Both the position numbers and the translations under genes were made by a program. Source: Chitinophaga horti (GTDB taxonomy: Bacteria > Bacteroidota > Bacteroidia > Chitinophagales > Chitinophagaceae). From it: DNA of 64,000 nucleotides. The notes under the pieces were generated by a model. It was not told where the DNA came from. It saw only the letters and a list, made by a program, of their open reading frames with translations, and ran no database searches. This document shows, one piece after another, positions 44,784 through 53,147 of the stretch. The DNA lies in NCBI RefSeq assembly GCF_022867795.2, contig NZ_CP107006.1, positions 1,116,001-1,180,000 of the forward strand, given 5' to 3'. The stretch's first letter is position 1. The number at the start of each line of letters is the position of its first letter.

Positions 44784-47700
44784 TTAGAATAGTGTAACAT
44801 TACCCTTGTACGAATATGGTACACCGTTTTCGCATACCACTTCTACCGTATACACATACACACCTACATCCGCTTTGCGACCCTTGATCATGCCGTCCCA
44901 GCCAAATTGTGCGCTGTTGGGCGGGAAGTTCGTTCGCTCGTACATCAGTTGTCCCCAGCGGTTAAATACGCGGAACGATTTGATGGCGTTGATACCTGAT
45001 GCCCGCACCATCAGCACCCGGTTCTCTGGTACATTGCCGTTAGGCGCAAAGGCGTTCGGTATAAACACCTGCGAATTATCACAGAACGTTCTGATGCAGA
45101 TATCGTCGCTGGCGCTACAGCCGTATACGTTCGTGACCTGTACGTTATAGCACACATTGTTTTTCACCACTGCCACCGGCATAGCGCAAACGGCGTCATT
45201 ACATTCGAGGTCCTGCATCGGCGTCCATTTGTATTGCGCAATGGGCAACACACCCGGAGCGGCACCATTGGTGATCTGCGGCTCCAGTTGCAGGCGATAA
45301 CCGGTTGGCAATGTGAGTGTATCCTGCGCAAAAGCCACTACCGGGTAGTCGCCTATCCTGATCGTTGTATCGGTGGAGGTGCTGCAACCCGTTTGTGGCG
45401 ACGTGACCGTAATCGTATAAATACCTGCATCCTGCAAAGTAACACGGTTGATCACCGCATTGGCCGCCCGCACCGGAAAGCCCGTCGCAGGTCCGCGCCA
45501 TTCGTACGTGAGCGCCAGGTTACCGGGAATAGAACTGAACGCCTGTAAGGTAAGCGCCTCGCCCACACACAATGGCGATCTGGTTACCACTACCGGTTTA
45601 GCAGGCGCCTGGTTAACCGCTACCTGGAAGTTTGCCGGTAAGGAGATGCAGTTGTTCTGCATCGCATATACCACGTAAGTACCGGCATGTGCCAGGGTGG
45701 CTTCCGGGAAGATGACGACGGAGTTCCGTACCGTATCGGCATAAGGCCCGAATGCTGGTCCGGCCCACACGTATTCGATAGGCCCTGCCTGTTCGCTGGT
45801 AGCGGTAAGCGCGGTTAAACGTAACGGCGCGCCGCTGCACACGGGTGGATTGTAACCCGCTACCGGCGCAGCTGGGGGAGATGGATCGCGTAGGATGAAC
45901 ACATCGGGCAATGGCCGAGAGATACAGCCGCCACTTGTCTCTACCCTAAAGTTGCTGTAAGTGCCGGCGGTAAGAGGGATCACGATCATGCCGGCAGCGT
46001 TGGTCGTACCGCTGTAGGAGTATGGCAGCCCGAACTTGTTGTAATGTACGGTCACCGGCAGGTTAGGCGTTAAGTTGTTGCTCAGATCGCGCACATCCAG
46101 TGTAATCGTTCCCGATGGTACGCCGCAGGAAGTTGGATTTACATATGCCGAGCCAATGATGTTCAGGGTTGGATGTACTACTGCGTCGATGCGGCTCCTC
46201 GCACTTTCACAATTATCGGCGGTCAGATGGCTTACATAGAAAGTACTGGTGCCTGAAATGGCCGTGTTAATTACAGGTGCAGCGGCGAGCGGCGCCTGGT
46301 TGCGATCGAACCAGCGTATGTTCATACCTGGTAGCGGCGTTACCTGCAAGGTTTGCGGCGGCACGTCCATACAATAGCTGGCGTTGGTTGTAACCGGTGC
46401 GGGTACTACTGGCCGTACGAGCAACGTAATATTAACTGGAGCACCGTTACAGGCGATGGGGGACGGGTTCGTTGGTGTAACCCTTATGGTGATCGTCTGG
46501 TTCGCGGTGCCTGTATTCGTGAATGTTAAAGTAGCGGAAGATGTGTTGGCTGTTGCGGCGATCGTTCCGTTCACACCGGCAGGCAATGGTGCCGCCAGCG
46601 TCCAGGTGTAAGTGGTGCCGGGCACGGTAGATGTTGGCGTATAAGTCGCGCTGCCGCCTGAACAAATGGCCTGGTCCGGTGACGGGAAGCTGATAACCGG
46701 ACTTTCCACGATCTGCACAGTAGCCGCTGTTGTAAAGCCAGGACAGGGGGCACTGGCGGCAATATTGTATGTAACGGTGTAAGTGCCCGGTGTACTGGCC
46801 GCCGGATTAATTGCGCCGGTAGCCGGATTGATAGATAATCCCGGTGCCGCGGAATAGACTCCGCCCGTTGTGCCCGTAATTGTCACCGCCTGCGGCATAG
46901 TAATATTCCCGCAATAAGGTGAACCCGCGTAGTTGATCGTAGCGGTGGGCGCACCGGTAACGGTTACCGTTGCGGTAGCTATATAATTAGCACAACCACC
47001 TGTACCTGGCGCCGTATAACGGATCGTGTACGTGCCGGGCGTTGCGCCTGCCGGATTGATCTCTCCGCTGACGGCGTTCACCGGCAGTCCGGTCGCAGGT
47101 ACCACATCGAAAGTGCCGCCCGGCGTGCCGGTGCGGTTGACGGGTACGGGGGCATTAGGTGTTGCGGGTGTATTGGCCACATTACACAAGGTGGCAGGTG
47201 TATAACTAATCGTAGCTGTAGGTGCGGTGGTGATGTTAACTGTCGTTGTGGTCGTTAAACCCGGACAAGGGCCCGCCGCCGCAATATCGTAGGTAACGGT
47301 GTAAGTACCCGCAGCACTTGCCGCAGGGTTAATAGCACCGGTAGTAGCATTGATGGATATGCCAGGTGTTGCGCTGAACGTGCCGCCGGCACTGCCTGTC
47401 AGCACAACAGGCGTAAGCGGATCATTCGAACAGATGGCCGGATAACTGATCGTAGCCGCAGGCGCGCCGTTCACAGTGATATTGGTCGTGGCCACAACAG
47501 GTGCACAGGCCCCGCTGCCGGGAGCCGTGTAACTGATCGTATACACTCCGGCTGTCGCACCTGCAGGTGTAATCTGTCCTGTAGTTGCATCTACTGTAAG
47601 ACCGGTAGCGGGTGTAACGGAATAGATACCGCCGCCTGTACCGGATTGTGTAACTGCTACCGGCGCACCGCCTGCATTACAAAGTTGGTTCGCGGGATAA

Positions 47701-50147
47701 CTGATCGTCGCAGTCGGCGCGGCCGTAACGGTTAATGTTGCCGTAGCCGTGTAACCAGGACACGGGGCCGCAGCCGCAATATCGTAAGTAACAGTGTACG
47801 TGCCCGGCGTACTGCTCGCAGGTGTAATCACACCGGTGACTGCGTTAATGGTAAGTCCAACAGGAGATGCACTAAACGTTCCGCCACCAGACCCTGTACG
47901 TGTTACAGCGGTAGGCGTGCCGGATGTGCAAAGGTCAGGATAGCTGATCGTAGCAGTAGGCGTTCCGTTAACCGTAACGGTCGCTGAAGTATTATATACC
48001 GGGCAGCCACCTCCCGCAGGTATGCTGTAAGTGATCGTATATGTGCCGGGTGTCGCATTTGCCGGGGTAATTGAACCGGCGGCGGTAATCGCCATACCCC
48101 CCGGACTAATACTGAACACGCCGCCGGTAGTGCCGTTGAATGTTACAGGTACAGGCGGATTGGTGCCAGCCGGACTATTATCAACATTACAAAGCAGGTT
48201 AGGGGTATAAGCAATACTTGCATTCGGCGCCGGGTTCACTACAACGTCGATGGCCGCACGCGGACTCTCCCCGCAGCCTGTCGCCTGGCTTACATACCAG
48301 GTAGTAGTGCCCGGTGTAGCGGTAGAAGGTGTTGGCGCAGTCGTACTACCCGTGCCGCCGACAGCAGTCGTATACCATAGTAAGCCTGCACCCGGCGCGG
48401 TTAGGGGCACCGCCGGAGCGAACTGGCAGTAAATAATGGGCGACGTTACCACCGGTGCTACCGGTAAAGGACTAACCGTTACCGTAATCATCCTCCTGGG
48501 CCCTTCGCAGCCGTTAACGGTCTGACTAACCCAGTAGTTAGTGCTGCCTGTCGCCGCAGTTGACGGTGTAGGAGCGGTGGCGCTTCCCGTACCACCATTA
48601 GCAACATCATACCAGAGCAGGTTGCTTCCCGTCGCTGTTAATGGCGTGGCCGCCTGGTTTAAGCAAAGTAAAACCGGCGTTGTAACGGTAGGCGCCGGAG
48701 GCAAAGGATTGACTGTTACGGTTAGTGGTACCCGTACGCTTTCGCATTGATTAGGTAGTGTTTGCGTAACGTAGTAGGTACTGGTGCCTGCAGTATTCGT
48801 CCCGGGCGTTGGTGCTACAACGCTGCCTGTACCGCCGCTGGATGAAGTGTACCAACGAAGGTTAATGCCCGTCGCCGTTAGTTGTGCCGGCGTCGCGCCC
48901 TGGCAATAAACTAACGGCGTAACGGTTGGCGGTGGTGATTGGGGCAAGACAACGATCTGCCTTGTGATCGCATCAGTACCACAACCCGTATTGCCTGCTG
49001 TTAAGGTGACGTTATAAGTACCGGCGGCCGCATAGGTGTGGCAGGGCGGATTCAAAGCATTAGAGGTGGTACCGTCACCAAAATCCCAGGTGTAGGTGGT
49101 GGTGCTGTTACAGTTGTTGCCCATGTATCCGGCAACGGTTGTATTGTTGAAACATACCTGGTTCGTGACGCAAGGCTGTGCAGGTGTAAAGGTGAAATTC
49201 GCCACCGGTTTCCTGCGTATGATAATTTGGTTTAGCGTATAGGTCGTCGTAAAACACCCGTTGATCGCCCGTAGCGTAGCGGTAAAATCCGCCGCACCCG
49301 GACAAGAGGTGGTATTATAAATGTGCGAGAAAATATAGTCCGTATTGGTAGCATTTAACGGATGGTTCAGTACCAGGCGCGGGGTGTTATCTCCAAAGTC
49401 GATTTCATACCGCGTACCGGGCGAGTTCAACGTCCAGTTGCCAATTTTGAACTCCACCGGTGCCGGCGCACAAAGACCAGTCGTAGAAGCTGTGGTCGTA
49501 AAGCTGGCCAGCGGGTTAGAACCGTTGTAGAACTGAATGTTCCTCGTTACGGTACACCCATTCGCCGGCGTAATGGTCACCCGGATGTTAAAGTACCCCT
49601 GCGCATTATAAGTATGCGATTGCTGCGCCCCCGATGCCCAGTCTGTCGCTGTAAACGCCGCCGTACCGTCGCCCCAGTCAATCGTATACTGGTTGCCTGT
49701 GCCGGTTACCTGCGACGCGTTGGATACCTGTAATGTATAAGTAGCCGTGCCCGTACAGCTGGAGAAGCCCTGGCCGCTGTTGTCGTTAAGGTTTGGTTTA
49801 GGACTGGGAATCACGGTTAGCTGCGTTCCGCTTACCACCGTACCTTGATTCGTGACGATTCTTATCGGACCAGACGTCGCGTTCTCGTTCACCGTAGCCA
49901 CGATCTCCCCGGCATTGGTTACAGAAAAGCCTGCAGGCAAACCGTTCACTTCCACGCCCGTTACGTTCGTGAAATCAGTTCCGGTAATAGTAACATTCCT
50001 TCCCTGGCAAACGGTAGTCGGGGAAAATGAGGTGATGGTTGGAGCCTGGGCAAGGCCTGTAACAGGTGTCAGCCATAAACTGATGATCGACAGCACAACA
50101 ACAAATCCAGGCAGCCACGGGGAAGCGCTCTTTTGCAAAGACGGCAT
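44784..50147 (-). CDS. Giant T9SS cargo with IPT/TIG, PKD, Ig-like repeats and CHU_C-type sorting domain
   Basis: The 1787-residue secreted protein has a signal peptide (1-34) and an IPT/TIG domain (ITSFSPTTVCQGRNVTITGTDF). Several PKD domains follow (YTIDWGDGT, YEIDFGDNT, YTWDFGDGT...HTYAAAGTYNVTLT), then three Ig-like modules with xxRWYT/LLWY and GGTGS. Six modules of about 80 residues then end in GTYT(V/I)xY, and further Ig-like domains follow. The last about 90 residues (SQVFIPNAFAPNGNVPENRV ... FRVFNRWGQLMYER ... GVYVYTVEVVCENG) are the gliding-motility-associated type B sorting domain recognised by T9SS. Likely a surface adhesin or structural filament. Co-transcribed with PorP/SprF. Confidence 0.9.
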   Translation of the reverse strand: MPSLQKSASPWLPGFVVVLSIISLWLTPVTGLAQAPTITSFSPTTVCQGRNVTITGTDFTNVTGVEVNGLPAGFSVTNAGEIVATVNENATSGPIRIVTNQGTVVSGTQLTVIPSPKPNLNDNSGQGFSSCTGTATYTLQVSNASQVTGTGNQYTIDWGDGTAAFTATDWASGAQQSHTYNAQGYFNIRVTITPANGCTVTRNIQFYNGSNPLASFTTTASTTGLCAPAPVEFKIGNWTLNSPGTRYEIDFGDNTPRLVLNHPLNATNTDYIFSHIYNTTSCPGAADFTATLRAINGCFTTTYTLNQIIIRRKPVANFTFTPAQPCVTNQVCFNNTTVAGYMGNNCNSTTTYTWDFGDGTTSNALNPPCHTYAAAGTYNVTLTAGNTGCGTDAITRQIVVLPQSPPPTVTPLVYCQGATPAQLTATGINLRWYTSSSGGTGSVVAPTPGTNTAGTSTYYVTQTLPNQCESVRVPLTVTVNPLPPAPTVTTPVLLCLNQAATPLTATGSNLLWYDVANGGTGSATAPTPSTAATGSTNYWVSQTVNGCEGPRRMITVTVSPLPVAPVVTSPIIYCQFAPAVPLTAPGAGLLWYTTAVGGTGSTTAPTPSTATPGTTTWYVSQATGCGESPRAAIDVVVNPAPNASIAYTPNLLCNVDNSPAGTNPPVPVTFNGTTGGVFSISPGGMAITAAGSITPANATPGTYTITYSIPAGGGCPVYNTSATVTVNGTPTATISYPDLCTSGTPTAVTRTGSGGGTFSASPVGLTINAVTGVITPASSTPGTYTVTYDIAAAAPCPGYTATATLTVTAAPTATISYPANQLCNAGGAPVAVTQSGTGGGIYSVTPATGLTVDATTGQITPAGATAGVYTISYTAPGSGACAPVVATTNITVNGAPAATISYPAICSNDPLTPVVLTGSAGGTFSATPGISINATTGAINPAASAAGTYTVTYDIAAAGPCPGLTTTTTVNITTAPTATISYTPATLCNVANTPATPNAPVPVNRTGTPGGTFDVVPATGLPVNAVSGEINPAGATPGTYTIRYTAPGTGGCANYIATATVTVTGAPTATINYAGSPYCGNITMPQAVTITGTTGGVYSAAPGLSINPATGAINPAASTPGTYTVTYNIAASAPCPGFTTAATVQIVESPVISFPSPDQAICSGGSATYTPTSTVPGTTYTWTLAAPLPAGVNGTIAATANTSSATLTFTNTGTANQTITIRVTPTNPSPIACNGAPVNITLLVRPVVPAPVTTNASYCMDVPPQTLQVTPLPGMNIRWFDRNQAPLAAAPVINTAISGTSTFYVSHLTADNCESARSRIDAVVHPTLNIIGSAYVNPTSCGVPSGTITLDVRDLSNNLTPNLPVTVHYNKFGLPYSYSGTTNAAGMIVIPLTAGTYSNFRVETSGGCISRPLPDVFILRDPSPPAAPVAGYNPPVCSGAPLRLTALTATSEQAGPIEYVWAGPAFGPYADTVRNSVVIFPEATLAHAGTYVVYAMQNNCISLPANFQVAVNQAPAKPVVVTRSPLCVGEALTLQAFSSIPGNLALTYEWRGPATGFPVRAANAVINRVTLQDAGIYTITVTSPQTGCSTSTDTTIRIGDYPVVAFAQDTLTLPTGYRLQLEPQITNGAAPGVLPIAQYKWTPMQDLECNDAVCAMPVAVVKNNVCYNVQVTNVYGCSASDDICIRTFCDNSQVFIPNAFAPNGNVPENRVLMVRASGINAIKSFRVFNRWGQLMYERTNFPPNSAQFGWDGMIKGRKADVGVYVYTVEVVCENGVPYSYKGNVTLF
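46720..48230 (-). repeat. Six internal Ig-like modules in alternating A-B order
   Basis: Within the cargo gene, six related modules of about 75-90 residues follow one another. Odd modules end like TYTIxYxxPGxGxC. Even modules end like TYTVTYDIAAAxPCPG. The A-B-A-B-A-B order shows growth by duplication of a two-module block of roughly 500 bp. Confidence 0.8.
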
Positions 50148-50257
50148 ATGTTATTCGGTTAGGGAATGGAGTTACGACGGGTACAATGATACGATAAATA
50201 TCGGTAAGGAGTATGCGGGGCGGCGTTAAGGGATGGTTATGTGGGGTGAATCAGTAT

Positions 50258-50283
50258 GCAGGGCCGGCCACAACCAGCCCTGC
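50258..50283. terminator. Weak hairpin between the cargo start and the GH43 end
   Basis: GCAGGGC and GCCCTGC pair around a 12-base loop. No T run follows on the minus strand, so termination after the GH43 gene is only possible, not clear. Confidence 0.3.
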
Positions 50284-50298
50284 TCTTAAAAAAACATA

Positions 50299-51423
50299 TT
50301 ATTTCCTCGCCGGTGCCGCCTGTGCCTTGGTAGTAGGTCCTTCCACAACCAGCTTCCCGTCTTTCTGAATCTTCATACGATCGATAAATACCACACGCTC
50401 GTCGCCGGTCGCGGTAGTACGTGCATGGTACACACAAAACATTTCCTTCCCGTTAGGGGAGTAGGTAATGCTGTTATGGCCAGTGCCGGTTACCACGCCG
50501 CCCTGCTCTACGTTCTTCTGCAAAACAGGGTTGTTGCTCGCTTTGGTAAAAGGCCCCAGCGGACTCTTGGCAGTTGCATAACCCACCGCATAGTTCTTAC
50601 CACCAAAGTAGTTGGCGGAATACATCATGTAATAGGTGTTGCCTTTTTTGAAGGCGACAGAACCTTCCGTCCACCTGCGGTTCACTTCTTTCGAGGTAAC
50701 GGAACGGCTTTCCCATTCGGCTTGTTTGTCATCCATTTTAACGGGCGGACGAAGCAACATCACGGGTTCGCTGATTACGCCGCTAAAGTCGGGTTTCAGT
50801 TCTACGCCATATACCCAGCTCTCTTCGATCTTATCGTACCAGCCTTTCTGTTTTGCCCAGGTGGCCACTTCGCTTTCTACGGCATGTTTGTAGCAGCAGC
50901 GTGAATAGTAGAGGTAGATCTTGCCGTTGGTGTCAAAAAACACGTTCGCGTCAATGATCGGGTAGCCGGGATCAAAAACGGGACGGGTATACAGGTCGAT
51001 GAACGGGCCGGTTGGTTTGTCGGCAACAGCCACGCCTACACGGAAATTTTCGAGCTCTTTGGTCGGGTTGTTTTTCCACTGCGCGCTGTAAAACATATAG
51101 AATTTGCCTTTATAGGCGTATACTTCCGGTGCCCAGTAAGCGCCGTCCCAGGCAGCGGTGGAATCGCTCCAGCCGTTTTTGTTGGCGGCGTAAAATACCT
51201 GGCCTTCGTTTTTCCAGTTGATCATGTCAGTGGAAGAGTAGGCGGAAAAGCCATTTTTGGCGCCGCCGCCGGTGCCGTACATGTAATACTTATCGCCCTT
51301 TACATGCATCACATAAGGATCCCCGAACTGTACTTTCAGTGGGTTCTGATAGGTGGCCTGTTGCCCGAATGCATACGTGGAACCGAGGGTCAACATCAAG
51401 AGTAGTGTACTTAAACGTTTCAT
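50299..51423 (-). CDS. Glycoside hydrolase family 43 protein
   Basis: The 374-residue secreted enzyme (signal to TYAFGQ) has the GH43 propeller pattern: VQFGDPYVMHVKGDKYYMYGTG (base Asp), AYWAPEVYAYKGKFYMFYSAQW, IIDANVFFDTNGKIYLYYSRC, RRWTEGSVAFKKGNTYYMMYSANYFGGKNYAVGYA (acid Glu), and GTGHNSITYSPNGKEMFCVYHAR. The His in GTGHNS matches a metal-contact His of GH43. The predicted activity is alpha-L-arabinofuranosidase or beta-xylosidase. It follows the second GH43 gene after 3 bases in one operon. Confidence 0.88.
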   Translation of the reverse strand: MKRLSTLLLMLTLGSTYAFGQQATYQNPLKVQFGDPYVMHVKGDKYYMYGTGGGAKNGFSAYSSTDMINWKNEGQVFYAANKNGWSDSTAAWDGAYWAPEVYAYKGKFYMFYSAQWKNNPTKELENFRVGVAVADKPTGPFIDLYTRPVFDPGYPIIDANVFFDTNGKIYLYYSRCCYKHAVESEVATWAKQKGWYDKIEESWVYGVELKPDFSGVISEPVMLLRPPVKMDDKQAEWESRSVTSKEVNRRWTEGSVAFKKGNTYYMMYSANYFGGKNYAVGYATAKSPLGPFTKASNNPVLQKNVEQGGVVTGTGHNSITYSPNGKEMFCVYHARTTATGDERVVFIDRMKIQKDGKLVVEGPTTKAQAAPARK

Positions 51424-51426
51424 TTG

Positions 51427-52926
51427 TTACTTCGTTTTGTTCGTGATCTTAAATTCATTAAACACAGCCTGCTGTTTACCATCGCCCTGGTAATGAAGGC
51501 CCGGGCGCGGACTGCGATCCCACTGGGGCAGGAAGCCGATGTTTTGTTTATCGCCTACCTGCTGCCAGCTGCCGTTTGCCTGGCGGTAAAAGGCTTCGCC
51601 ATGATGGTCGTCATACGTGGTTAATTTCAGTTGGATGGGTAAGCCCGCTTTGATGTTCGCAGTGGCCAGTACAGAACGTTTGTTGTCTTTCACCAGCCAG
51701 TATTCAATCTTATCATTCACCACACCCACACCAATGGCTGCATTCACATCGCCATAAAAAGCGAGTCCCTTCAAGGCTGCATTGGTATTTGCAACAGTGG
51801 TGGTAACATCGAAGTTTGTGCTGACGGGGCGCACTGTCAGTACAAGCCCTGTTTTATTACCTTCCTTCACGCTGCCTGTAAGGTACAGGCTTCCGTTCTT
51901 TTGCGTAAACACGGGCTGTGAGTTGCGGAAGTCCCATTGCCAGTAGCCGGCAGGTTTCTTTTCGGCAAAGGAAGTAGTAAGGTCGACCGGTTTGCTTTCG
52001 GTATGACGGCTTACGAAAGAAGGCCAGCTGTTGTCTGCCGGCCATACCAGCTCCGCCATCAGGCCTTCGCGGCCGGTAAACACGTTATTGGCTTCGTTAT
52101 AAGCATGATAGATGTACATGTACTTACCTTCCTTTGTTTGTGCAAAGGTGCCGTGTCCCGGGCATTTCCAGGCTTCATGGGTTTGCAGGATGGGGTTTTG
52201 GCTGTACTCTTCATACGGGCCGGCGAATGTAGCCGACCTCGCCACGCGCACGTGGTAGCTGCAACCATTGCCGCAGCAGTTGCCGGCGGAGTAGAACAGG
52301 TAATAGTAATTGCCTTTCTTCAAAATACTCTGACCTTCCATACCAATGCCAGGCGTGTCTTTCAGCATGGAAAATGGTTCTCCTTCCAACTTCAGACCGT
52401 CGGCGGATAACTTGCTGCCGAGTATTTCGATGGGGCGTTTATCAAGACCATAAGCCTTGAAGGTGATATATAGCTGACCATTATCGTTGTAAATGAAAGC
52501 ATCGATGGCTTCCTTGCCGAAATCCACCAGCACACCATGATCTTTAAAGCCCTTGTCGGGGTATTTAGAAGTGGCTACGCCGATGCAGGATACGTTGTCG
52601 GACTTGCGACGGGCGGTATAATAAAGATAATAGGTGTTGTTGTGGAAGTAATATTCCGGTGCCCAGAATGAGCCGGATGTCCATTCCGGTGCCTTGTCGA
52701 ACACATAACCTACCTGCTTCCAGGTTTGCAGGTCCTGCGAGCTGTAAATAGGGTAGTGCGGCGCCCATTCGGACGAGGTGGCGGTCGCAAAATAGCCTTG
52801 GGGTGTTTTAATGATAGATGGGTCTGCAAAGTCGCCCGCAATCACGGGGCCCGTTTGTGCCTTAGCGGCCGTAAAGGGCATGGCCAGGCAGCCAAGAAGT
52901 AAAATCCGGTTCACATTGAGTTTCAT
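51427..52926 (-). CDS. Glycoside hydrolase family 43 protein with C-terminal beta-sandwich
   Basis: The 499-residue secreted enzyme (signal to TAAKAQ) has DPSIIKTPQGYFATATSSEWAPHYPIY, SGSFWAPEYYFHNNTYYLYYTAR, AIDAFIYNDNGQLYITFKAYG, GMEGQSILKKGNYYYLFYSAG and CPGHGTFAQTKEGKYMYIYHAY, the GH43 propeller set. Residues about 330-499 form a second beta-sandwich (QPVFTQKNGSLYLTG ... FDVTTTVAN ... AAIGVGVVNDKIEYWLV) like the DUF1349/XynB C-terminal domain. ATG 52926 starts the signal, and an in-frame start 12 bases upstream is also possible. First gene of the two-gene operon. Confidence 0.88.
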   Translation of the reverse strand: MKLNVNRILLLGCLAMPFTAAKAQTGPVIAGDFADPSIIKTPQGYFATATSSEWAPHYPIYSSQDLQTWKQVGYVFDKAPEWTSGSFWAPEYYFHNNTYYLYYTARRKSDNVSCIGVATSKYPDKGFKDHGVLVDFGKEAIDAFIYNDNGQLYITFKAYGLDKRPIEILGSKLSADGLKLEGEPFSMLKDTPGIGMEGQSILKKGNYYYLFYSAGNCCGNGCSYHVRVARSATFAGPYEEYSQNPILQTHEAWKCPGHGTFAQTKEGKYMYIYHAYNEANNVFTGREGLMAELVWPADNSWPSFVSRHTESKPVDLTTSFAEKKPAGYWQWDFRNSQPVFTQKNGSLYLTGSVKEGNKTGLVLTVRPVSTNFDVTTTVANTNAALKGLAFYGDVNAAIGVGVVNDKIEYWLVKDNKRSVLATANIKAGLPIQLKLTTYDDHHGEAFYRQANGSWQQVGDKQNIGFLPQWDRSPRPGLHYQGDGKQQAVFNEFKITNKTK

Positions 52927-53147
52927 ATCCGTAGTCAAAAGTTAGTTCATAAACGGCCTGCCGGGCAGGCAAAGCCGTAAACTACAAACGAAATCCGAAG
53001 TAAAAAACAAGAAAGATGAGTGGCGGTAATAATAATTTCGCGTGTCTATCATAGCAACCGGTCATCAATAAGTATAGGAGGATTGCCCGGCTATGTATAT
53101 ATTACCATGAAACAGCCAAATCACGTCATTATATTTTTTATTCTAAC
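52927..53147. other. Divergent control region between GH43 operon and sugar dehydrogenase gene
   Basis: The 221-base gap separates two divergent secreted-enzyme genes and must hold both promoters. No exact TTTG-N19-TAnnTTTG pair was found. It is rich in A/T toward the plus-strand start. Confidence 0.5.
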
